In this document: piece after piece, positions 1-10,900 of the stretch
Numbering within the stretch: position 1 is the stretch's first letter
Layout of the letters: every line of letters starts with the position of its first letter
Position numbers and translations under genes: made by a program
Notes under the pieces: generated by a model
Databases searched by the model: none
Told to the model about the DNA's origin: nothing
Seen by the model: the letters and a program-made list of their open reading frames with translations, nothing else
DNA from: Linyphia triangularis
Taxonomy: Eukaryota; Arthropoda; Arachnida; Araneae; Linyphiidae
NCBI GenBank assembly: GCA_963978545.1
Contig: OZ021731.1
Span: 55,663,242-55,727,241 of the forward strand
DNA: 64,000 bases
Direction: 5' to 3'

Positions 1-72
1 TTGATTACTTAAACCCTAATTCATATCAAGGAATTAAAAGTAAAAATTTTGTAACAATTTTTTTTTCTACAG

Positions 73-3000
73 AAAGGGTATGGTCTTTTGGCCCTAAAAT
101 TATTGCAAGACTTTTATGAAGGAAAGTTTTATCATAGTAGTGGCTCATCGTTGAACTTGGCTCCCTTAGTTTACAATGATGTAGAGATGGAAGAGGATTT
201 AGAAGAGAAATTCGCATCTCAAACTTCACTACCAACATTGTTCCCTCCATTAAATGAACTAAAACCAGAAATTTTAGATTATCTTGGTGTTTCATATGGT
301 GTATCCGAAGAGTTACTAAGGTAATGTTAAAATACAAGTTATAATGATAATGATATCACTATATCAGGGTTCCCACTCAAATCACAGAATGAAAATCAAT
401 GACTTTTAAGGACATAAATAATGTTTTTAAGGACCTTTGAAAATTTGTTTTCAGTCATCATATCTATTTATAAACTTTTAATGCACTATATTCTATCAAA
501 AAAGTTCCAAGTTGGTGGATGCATAATATAAATATCAGATAATTTCGATACAGTGCAGATAAGTGTCTGTCACACGGGGATAGCAAGTCCGAATTGTATT
601 TTATAAATTTTGCAGTTGGGGCACACAACATCCATAAAAATTAAGGACCTCTAAGCATTTTCAAGACCTTGAAAACAAGTTCAAAAATATTAAGCACATT
701 TAATGACTTTCAATGACCGTGGAAACCCTGTATATTGTTCAAATTGTAATGTTTGTTTCAAATACCATGTGTTTTAGTAATTTTCTTATGATATATGCTT
801 AATTTTTTCTTCATGTGCAAGTCCTAAACAAGTATAATTAAAAGAGAAGCATGGCAACTTTGCCAAGTTTCATCTCATGTTGTACACAAGAAGATATTTA
901 CTGTTAAAAATTTGAATTTCTAATGTATCAAATTAATTTTTTTAAGGTTTTGGAAGAAGGCCAAATTTTGTCCAGTATATCTAGGATTTTCAGCGGTAAG
1001 TTTTAAAACTATTTTTTTTTTTTAAATTTCAGTTATTATATTTTTTTGTCAAAAAATAAATTATGATTTCAAAGGATTCATATGAAATTCTGACTGCAGG
1101 GTATGCAGATATAGGGAAAATATGAAATTGGTGAGGAAAAAAATTAGTAACCCTGGAAATATCACTGAATTATTTCAAAATTGCAATTTATCAGAGAATT
1201 TTTAATTGAAAAGTTAAATAATTGTAGGTAATTCCACAATAACAGAAAACACCATTTTCCCAATCAATTTATTCCCCTTTATATTTGACCCATAATTCAC
1301 TTTAATAAAGTTTCCTTTCTACCATGATAAAATTCTACAGAATTTCTATTTTGACTTTTTATTGGCTATGTTTAATCAATATGTTTGATGTTTTAAAAAA
1401 AAAAAAATTTTTTTTGTTTAATAAATTTCTTTAAATTCTTATTTTAATCCTTTACATGGGTAACATCATAAAAGTTACTGATATTTAGCAATTACTATAT
1501 AGATTCAAAGATATTATTTTTGAAATATCTAAATATCAAGTATTTTCTCTAACTTATATCAAATACACAGAATATGTTTGCTTTTTAATTGAGTAAGACT
1601 TATATTTTTAGAATCAATTGACTGGGGAGCATTCTTGCATAATGTTGAAACAGCTTGCTGGTGTGTCAACCACTACCAATTGGTTATCATCATTTGCAGT
1701 TGATTTTTGTTGGAAAACCATCGAAACAGTACTATGGCTAAAACTAGATCCTAATCTTGCTTTAAGCCTTGTTTCACAAGAAAGCATTCCTGATGAAGAA
1801 TACAGGGGTAACTAGTTTTTGTATCTTTTTCGACATTCTCTAGATGGTAAAAAAATGGACTTTTATTAAAATTCTTGATACTTATTATCCCATTAACCAA
1901 CCCAAAACTGTTGCCAAAAGGCAGCTTTAGCGACAATAATAGATAACAGTGACATTACAACAAACTGTGCAAACCTTAGCAACTCAAGCTCCTTTTTTTT
2001 TTTTTTTTTTTTTTTTTAGTCACCTATATGTTAACACACGGTACATTGAATAAAAGAAAAATGAAAATATTTATAAAAAAAAAAATTTTGCATTTCTAAA
2101 CCTTTGGAACATGCCGAGTTAATGGTAATTCCCTTCAAAGTGTTCAAAACATACCCAACTCCAAAATTTCTGTAGTCAATAAAGGCGTAAAAGGAAAAAC
2201 GAATGTCTAACACTTTCTCTTTCTTTGGCCATTGCCCGTAAATTACTGTTTTTTCCTCTCTTTCACTTTCATGAGAGGATAATGTAATCTTCATCAAAAA
2301 ACATTTTGGCCAAATGTAATAATTATCAAGAATATCATCAAACTGCCCTTTTTTTTAAATTAATGAAAATAAGAAATTGACAAATTGTATCAATTCATGG
2401 CAAATTTAAGTGTAATTGAAAGTTGTGCGATGTTCAATCCTCTTTTTAAATTTATTCTGAAGCTTCCTATCGGTGACAGTTTCGATTTTGCTGAAAATCG
2501 TTGACGAGAAAATACGTGAACTGGAAATATCTTGTGGATTTTATGAAAATATATATATTTTTTAACTAATTTTCACATTTTATTAAATTTTATAATTATA
2601 TATATATTTTAATAAATGTTTCTTTTTTATTTCTATCCATGATAAATATAGGGAATTAAGAGTTTTAATAGTGTGATTTGTACCACTTGGCCATTCAATG
2701 GCTCTTATCAGAGTAACAGCTTGTTGTATTTGATTTATAAAAGTTCTTTTGTATTCTTTACTGAAGGTTTATCAAAGCATGAAATATTGAACCACTTGGA
2801 ATCTGAAGATCTCGATAATTTAAAGAATTTCTGTACAATTCCTGGCTTTGGTTTCCCTCTGAAAGAAAATGTTGTGGTATTGTCAAAGTTCTATTTTACT
2901 CATAGATTAAAGAATGCACAATTAACTGAATTTGAAGTGGTAAGTGTTTTTTCATTATTTACAGTTATAAGTAATTAATAGTTTTAAAGATTAATTTGAT

Positions 3001-3345
3001 GTGTTTTAAAATTGAGTTACTGCTTACGAGTATACTATAAAAATACAGAAATATAAAATTTACAATAGCTTTACTATTTTGATTAATAGTTTGTAGTATA
3101 TGGTTTTGTATAAAATTGTTGTGATCATTATTTTTTCCATAAGTTCCATTTTTATAATTCTTTAAAAAAAAAAATAAGAATTTTCATTTTTCTTTTAGCA
3201 TATTTTATTCTCCTATGGCATTTTACGTAAATCTCTTGAAGTTGTTGCTGAAAATTTACAAAGGACTCTACAACAAACTACAGTGGAACTTCTATCTGGT
3301 ATTAAAAAGATAGCTACACATATTGTTGAAGTTTGTGAAACCTAA
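73..3345 (+). CDS. Unidentified gene, C-terminal part (five exons, 5' end outside window)
   Basis: Five exons join in one frame: 73-320, 947-995, 1612-1807, 2767-2939 and 3199-3345 (stop TAA 3343-3345). They give 271 codons including the stop, and every junction is GT-AG with matching phase. The first exon follows a ctacag acceptor, so the 5' end lies left of the window. The protein looks mostly helical and soluble, with no signal peptide or obvious membrane segment. Exon 1 holds an acidic stretch (NDVEMEEDLEEKF), and the last exon looks like an amphipathic helix (VVAENLQRTLQQTTVELL) ending in VEVCET. I recognise no family: the exon structure shows it is a gene, but the function is unknown. 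It converges on WTAP, the next gene, with about 2 kb between the stops. A polyadenylation signal follows at 3377. Confidence 0.75.
365..730. mobile_element. Small TIR element (MITE), CAGGGTTYCCAC ends, intronic
   Basis: The element begins CAGGGTTCCCAC and ends GTGGAAACCCTG, a 12-bp inverted pair with one mismatch. It is flanked by the 5-bp direct repeat TATAT (360-364 and 731-735). It has no coding capacity. Its interior repeats the theme 'aaggacctt/ttcaagacctt', which recurs near 29950-30050 and 20035-20100, so it belongs to a dispersed family. The 5-bp duplication and CAGGG tips suggest a hAT-like non-autonomous element; the superfamily is inferred. It sits in the first visible intron of the unidentified gene. 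Confidence 0.6.
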
Positions 3346-3376
3346 ACACACTTAAATCACAATATTTATTTTTGTA

Positions 3377-3382
3377 AATAAA
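3377..3382 (+). terminator. Polyadenylation signal of the unidentified gene
   Basis: AATAAA lies 32 nt after the stop codon of the gene ending at 3345. Position and motif fit a canonical poly(A) signal; cleavage would fall shortly downstream. Confidence 0.55.
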
Positions 3383-4167
3383 TTGGTTTTTATATAAAAA
3401 ATACTGTTTATCAGAACAAAGGCTCTTTATTTAGTTTAATTTAGTGGCCAATTGTCTTATTAAATATTGCCCTGAATCAAGGAACCTCAACATTTATAAG
3501 TGAATAACAAGTGTTGCAATACAAGAAATTGGTCATTTTTAGGCAGCCAAAGGAAAAGATTGTGGGGGGAAGGAAAAAAAAAATCCTCAAACAAAAGCAC
3601 TAAATACAGTAAAAAAAATTGCATTTGCTTCTAAATGTTATTTTTTAGTGTAACCAACTGTGGTACTATATGGTCATTAAAACTATAAAAATAGGTTCTA
3701 AATGATAAAAATTGTTTGGTGTTAAATTAATAAAAGTGAAAATCTTAATTGTAAAGTTTCAGTATATTAGATGTTTGACAGTTAGTTGCATGTTAATCCT
3801 GCAGTAAGTAGTAAGCAAGATGCATCATTCTTGAAGAAACTGATTGTTCAAGTATTACAATTATTTTACAAGTTTCCTACTCATTTACTTTAGAAAATAA
3901 TGTTGGTTTCTTTAAGATAAAGTAGTAATATTTTAAGTATAAGGGCTTTTCCTCCAATTTAAAACACAATTCCAACAATAAAAGTTAAAAATGAAGCCAA
4001 GTTTCATAATTTGTATTATTCATTGAATGTTATAGGTCAAAGTTGGTTTAAAATTAAGATAAATTAATTCACCCATAGCAGAATTATAGAAAATCCTCCA
4101 AAATATTATGGACAATTCTCTAAATGACGCATAGGACATTTTGCTTCTTTTTTTTTGTAAGAAAATT

Positions 4168-4716
4168 AAAATTATAAAATTATGATGAATCTGGTAGTTT
4201 TATACAATATTAGTTGGTTGTAAAGTTATAAGGAAAAAGTGATTTTAACCAGATTAAAAATACATTTATAAGCCACTGACGCACGGGAAACAGACGAGTC
4301 CCATGGATAAGACGTTATATCATATTTGACCGAGTTAAGATAATTTTTCCACCAACCAATATTATAACGGGGGCACACTGAGTTTTCTAAAAAAATTAAG
4401 CAAGAACATTATAGAGGTAATTCGAAAATTTTTGGGGATATTTCTTTTAAAGCTGACATAGGCTCTTGACACACTCTTTTCAGGTAAAGAACTCCCAATT
4501 TTTAAAATCTCAGTAAAGATTTTCTTCTCTGGAGGAATATTTAGGTTTTTTCGCAAGGAAAATGGTGGAATTTCCGAAATTTTTTTTTAGGAATCATTGA
4601 AAAATGTAAGTGCGATTTTAAGGAGAAATTAAAATTTAGGGAATTTTAGGGCAAATGTGATCCATGTTATATTAAACAAAAATATAACTACTAGATTCAT
4701 CATAATTTTACAATTT
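4168..4716. repeat. Inverted-repeat-bounded segment, probable decayed MITE
   Basis: The arm at 4168-4202 (core ttatgatgaatct) and the arm at 4681-4716 (core agattcatcataa) are reverse complements with a few mismatches. No clear target duplication is seen. The 3' UTR position and lack of ORFs fit a degraded non-autonomous element. Confidence 0.35.
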
Positions 4717-5023
4717 CTAAATAAATTTTACTGCCAGAAATTTCTAAGATAATTATTTACTTTGTAGTCAAAATGCATCAACTACTTTTCTGACTAATTT
4801 ATATTGTAATAAGTGAATGTCAAGATGAGTCATAATGAGCAATTTTAGCAGAAAGTTTATAACAAGGAATTGAAAGTTTAATACTTTGCAAAAAAAAACA
4901 TAAATTTATCCAAAGTAGCCAATACATAGAGGGAAACACAACTTGATTTTATTTTAAAAAATGAAACAAATTTAGATACAAATAGATGTCCACATTGCTT
5001 GAGGCATGCTAAAAATGCAATAT

Positions 5024-5029
5024 TTTATT
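5024..5029 (-). terminator. Candidate WTAP polyadenylation signal
   Basis: TTTATT on + reads AATAAA on -, about 300 nt past the WTAP stop. Other AATAAA-like motifs occur further down in this AT-rich stretch, so the site actually used is uncertain. Confidence 0.3.
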
Positions 5030-5326
5030 CTCGTTTTGCAAGTGCCAAAATAATATTACTATTTCGACATATTTTATGAGAGAATGTAAAAGTCATTTCA
5101 AACTTAATTAATAGAAAAAAAAGTTTGCATTTCATACTGAATCATGAAACATAGAAAAGACAAAACATTTATGAAAAATCAGCAACAGGTGTTTTTCTTA
5201 CAAAACATGCCTATAAACTTAAAATATAAAAATTTGATTTATGAAATTGGCGCTGATATGTTTTTGTGCAAACAAAAACCCGACGCCTATCATTCTCACA
5301 TAACCCATTTAAAAATAGGGAAACAT

Positions 5327-7878
5327 TTACTTTTCTTCACTATCCATCTTAATTTCACCATTCCCTAGTGAACTCTCATCAGTTTTAACTTCGGTCCTAT
5401 CCTGCTTCGTGGATGCCCAGGAAGCTAAAGTCTGTGCTACCTGAACTTCAGTATCAGTATCTATCTCAACGGATGTCCTATTTTCTTCTAAGGCTTCTTT
5501 TCTAGCTTCAGCCTCCCTACGACGCGTGCGTTTTCTCAGAGGTAAAGAGTCCTCTTCGACAGGAGTTCGAGGTCTAGTCCTCTTTCTTCCTCGACCGCTT
5601 TCTGATGTCCGTTTGGTATTTTTCACTATGTTTTGTGTTGGACTGTCAGCATCATCTTTTTCAATGGATTTGTTGATATCAGAGGCTTGATCATTGGTCT
5701 TTTCAGGGGAGTTCACAGTGTCTACAAATAAATTTGTTCTCTCAACAAAAGGAATTTGCTTATCGTGATTTATAGAATTCTTGTTTTCTACAATAACAGA
5801 CTGAACTATTGCTTCAGGTGTAGGCTCGGGTTGTTCTATTGGTTCCTCTTTTACCAAAAGCAAATTTAGGACAGGTTCGTCAGTTTTATTTTCTTCACTC
5901 TTAGGAGGAGGGGATTGTGGTTGTGATGTGTCCATTTCTTCTTTTATTTTAGGATTTGAAGTTCCACCACTACTTCCATTAAAATCGTTTAATATTATAG
6001 CCTCTGTTGGTGCGTTGTTTGGTTGACTATCTTCAATAATAGGCTGATGGGGAGGTGAGTTACAGTTACTGAGTGTGTTATTGGATACACGATTTGGGGT
6101 GAAACCATTGGATGTACTGGACTGTTCTAGTTTTTCTTTCTGGAGTTGTGCAATTTGCTCCTTTGCTTCTCTTAGTTGAGTTTGTAGGTAATAAATGGTA
6201 CTCTGCATTCCCTCAACATCTTCATCTAGTTCTAACAGAAATTCATCAAGCTCTAAAAATATAAATTCATTATTTTTATTAAAATATTTTTTTAATGACA
6301 GCTAATTTAAATGGTTTTTTAAAAACTAAAACCACAAAATAAAACAATTGTCAAGCATTAAAAAAAAAGATTTTTTTCATAAATCATAAAGACATTTGAA
6401 TTGGTTATTTGATAAATTTCCTAAAAATTAGCAACATTTGGGAATTACGAAAAAAAAAAAAAAAAACATGTTAAACACACAGCCTGTTTTACTTGCCATT
6501 TCAATCACGTCATAGTCGGCCATCAAGTGGGCGCACACTTTAGCCACTTGCTGATAGGAGAACCCAAGTATCAGCAGACTAGAAGATGTAAGGAGCCCAG
6601 AAGATAAGGAACCCCCTTATTAAGGCATTGACCAAACAAAAACTGATGTCGCCTAAATTAAATGTTGGGCCTCACAAGTACACAAGGACCGACATGAGTG
6701 TGGGAATAATAGCATGACGAATGATATTTGAACGAAAAATATGTGGCCAGTGCCTATGAAACAGTGTAGGTGGGAAGTCTAATGGCGGCCCATCAAAACC
6801 GTTGTGGCGTGTAAAGTGTAGTCTAGCACTGGTCTGTCGTGGTGTTCAATATGTTAAGGCTTCTTAAAAATGTGTATACTTCTAGGACTGCAAACGTTCT
6901 AGTGGCCAGTTAATGCATGGTTCTTATACAAATTTAGCAGTTCAAATTGAAACTATTTTCTGCTAAGTAAGAGATAGCAATTAATAGGTTTTATATATAA
7001 TACTAAATTGAAGTTGTTTATAAATGCCCAAGTTGAAATTTTTTTGTAGGTTTAGTGCAAAGTGCTTTGTTATGATGCTAATATTTACTTATTTTAGTTT
7101 ATTGTATTTATGATTTAGTTTTAAATACACTTTTTGCTTCCTCTAAAAATTTTCAGTACCTTGCTTTACTTGACTTTTACTCAACTAAAATTTTTCCTTT
7201 CTTGGGAATCTGTGTGGAAATTGATCGCCAAATTCGACTTGATTGACACACCATGTTCTGCTTGCTTTTTACAACCAGTACAAGGTGATGGAGTTGCTCT
7301 ATCAACAAGCTCTAGTGAGCAAGTTGGGAACTACTTCGACCATTGCCTGGAGTAGTGAGACGTGCCTCTACAGGGTGTCTACCAACTTTGTCAAATACAA
7401 TTTCTTGACCTCAGAAGAAAATTTCTTGACCCTTTCAGAAAATTTTGCAACCGTTTAAATAATCAATTTGTAAAAAAAAATTACAAAGGCAAACCACAAA
7501 AATTTAATACTTTTAAAAAGAAAACAATCAGAGATGCAAAACAACATATTCGACCTATATTGAAGCCACAACTATGAATGTTCGTACAGTAGATTTTTAG
7601 TGCGGTCATAAAAAAAAAAATTCCTCATCTCCCTCCCCTCAAAAAAAAATTGACCTTTTTCTTCTTCTCTCAGATAGAAATGTATGAAATATATTACCAA
7701 TATAATATTGGTTGCTGCATTAATTTGCTGAAAAAAGCTCACTGAAATGCTTAAAATTCTGTTTTAATCACACTAGAAAATTAGAGAAATCCACGTGAAA
7801 GGAAATAGAAAGAACAATAAAACATTATATCATAAAATTTAGTATTGTGAATGATAACACTAAGCAACACTAATTTCA

Positions 7879-7961
<83 letters not shown>

Positions 7962-10900
7962 CCTTTTCATTTTAGCAATCTCAATATCTAATGACTGAAC
8001 TTTCTCCTCCTATAGGAATATAACAGCAAACAATTAACTTCCTTTACATGTGCTTCTGAAAAAGTGTGACAAATTACTCGGTATAATGCCCATATAACTT
8101 GTTCATCCCTATCCCTACTAATATTATAAATGCGAAAGTAACTCTGTCTGTCTGTCTGTCTGTTACCTTTTCACGCCTAAACCGCTGAACCGATTTTGAT
8201 GAATTTTGGTATAGAGATAGATGGAACCTTGGGAAAGGACATAGGGTACTTTTTATCCAGATCCCGATCCCGATCCCGGAATTATACGGGTGGAAACGCA
8301 GAGTGCAGTGCGCGCTGCGCGGCGCGGCGGCAAAGACGTGCGGGGGACGCGGATGGCTCGGTGGGAGGAGTGTAGATCACAAAGTATGCTTACCCGAACG
8401 GGCAGACACGTGAGGGCAGACGTCGTTGGCGGACGCATGCGATATCTACAATTTTGAGCTGCAACGTATTCGCTTTCTTTACGTTTTCATTGGTGTTTAG
8501 GGTTTCTTGGATAAGCATTTTGTGTTATTTACTTAGTTGTTTTGGTTGTTATTATTAGTTTAGCATAAGTTAGTAGTAGGTAGAATTATAGTTAATAGGT
8601 AAAATAAATACTTTAATTCATTTTAGTACTTTAATTCAACTTTAATTCAATTTAGATTAGTAGGCAGGTTTTTTTAAGTTTTTTCACATTTAGTAAGTAG
8701 TTACGGTACCTAAGAAGGTCAGCATAGTTTTTATTGAGTATTAATAGGTAAGTAATGTTGTTTTGTGAATAAAATAGTTCCAGTAGTTTCGCATATAATT
8801 TTATCGATTCATTTTGTTTTTATTCCATGTGGATAGTATATTTTTTTTAACATTTAGTTTTAGTTTAGCAATTCGTTTTGTTTTTGTTTTATTTCATGTG
8901 TATAAGTACCTACCTTAAGTATAGTTTCGTACTCAGTACCTTTAACTAAATTTTTTTGTCAGCTAAAGAATTTTTTTTTGCATAAGTACTTACCTGTTTT
9001 TATTACTTTAGGTAGGTAACTGGTTAAGTAATATGCCTCGCAAGCGTAAATCTAATTTAGCGCGTATTCGATGACAACGCATTCGATCAAAATTTTGGAG
9101 TTGTCAGTGTCACTGAAAGGTCACTTTTGTGGAATACTAATAAACCAACTTGCCGTCATCAAATCGCGCTGAAATAGAATTTAAGCGATTATTGAAGAAA
9201 CACTTTCGGCTGCCAAAATTGTTTTAACAAATAATAAAATTATTTTAATCAGAATAAATAAAAGATTTGGATGTGAATGCATATATTTACATTAATTTTT
9301 AATGAATAAATTTTGGTATTACCGCATATTTTGCTGATGGAAATGTTTTTAATGTTTAAAATTTGATGGAAACACCAAGCACGCTCTAGCAACAGAAACA
9401 GCGCTATGTTAATTAATCTAATAATTGGTAATGCATATAAAAGATTTATATTATGAAAACTTTGTTTTTATGGGTTATATTATTATTGGTTTTAACTAAA
9501 CCAGTTAGCTTGGCGTCCACTATTGCTAAGCAGAGCAGAGAGGAGTGGACTAGAGCCAATTACTAGGCTGCCAACGTCTACTGTAGCACGAGCCTCGTGC
9601 TACAATGGACGTTGACAGCCTTGTAATTGGCTCTAATCTAATCCACTCCGCTCTGCTATGCTCAGCGATAGTGGACGCCTAGCTTAAAGCCGGATTTACA
9701 CACTACCAGTCGGGCATCCAGTTTAGATCGCCAGTTCTGTGGCGTCAGCTTAACGAACGTTGCGCTTTCTATCGGTGATCACGGGAGAGTGCACGTGATT
9801 GGTTGATCGGAGTCGCCGGCGCCAGTAAATAGAAAATGTTTGGTTTACTGTAACCAGTAGCCTGGTGACGTCACATGACGTCACTGACTGGCGATCTACC
9901 CTAGAACCTCGACTGGTAGCGTGTAAATCCGGCTTATATTATCGGTATGGTGGAATAATGAGATAAAGCAGCCAGTAGGCGAGCAAAAATCTCACATCAC
10001 CAATCAAACAATCAGTATGGTAGTTTTAGCGCAATGACTTTTCTTATTCCAGACAACACATTCTGTTTGGTTTTTTTTTTTACTCCTTTTTAATCCTATT
10101 AACCATTGATTCACTAGGAACAGATTGCTAATTTAGCATGCGAAAAGTCTCGAGTTCGAGTACCGAGTTTTGTTATCTCTGTTTTCAAAGCTGTGATTGC
10201 GGCCGACAGTTTCATCGATTTGCGGGCAGCCTAGAAATAGTTTTGCAAGATTTTCCCCCATTCGATATGCAAACCAGGACAATTTTTCTTCAAAGACACC
10301 ACGGAAGAAATTCGTCTTTTTATGATAAGATTTTCTCAAAAACCAAAATTCTGTTCTAATGATGTACAGTACAGTCCTCGCATTGCTTGCTCAAGAAGTT
10401 ATCCAAATACAAGCAATATCTTACATTTTTTTTTAGAATTCCCTTAAGAGGAAGTCCTAGTTAATGATAAAAAGAACTCATAGAAGAATCTAACAAAGTC
10501 AAAAAGTTTACAGTTGCTTCATATTGTTTGCTTGCTTCAGCAACAATAACATTTTCTTGGGATGGTAAAATAGGATGCTATTAGTTACATTGTTGGATGG
10601 AATTACATGTGGTGACAAAGAGTGAAAATTAAGCATTCTTTGCTTGCCTGTTAAAATTACACAGGCTAAGTCTTTATGTATTGTTGATGAGATTTCATCA
10701 ACCCCATTTCACAATGACTGACATCAAATTTTGATATGCAAAATATTCAATATCCTTTATATTTGGCCAGTAAAACAGGCATTAACCACTTGGCTAGATC
10801 TATATCGGATTCCATCCAGTTTTCTCAAAAAGTACATCAACAACCAACAATACGTTTGAGGCCCAACGAGGTTGTCCATTTATATTTCCTGACAATATAC

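Larger units (their letters stand above)
3346..5326. other. Intergenic region between two convergent 3' ends
   Basis: AT-rich sequence holding the 3' UTRs of the left gene (+) and WTAP (-). An inverted repeat of about 35 bp (4168-4202 with 4681-4716) brackets about 480 bp with higher CG content near 4265-4320, probably an old inverted-repeat element. No ORF worth reporting is present. Confidence 0.5.

Noticed and set aside
8253..8438. Arginine/serine-rich ORF in CG-rich sequence
   Set aside because: Lies inside the Helitron-like fragment; the composition alone explains an open frame.
10133..10359. Overlapping ORFs on both strands and a box-B-like GAGTTCGAGTACC
   Set aside because: Short, mutually overlapping and without homology. 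tRNA-like similarity is too weak for a gene or a SINE call.
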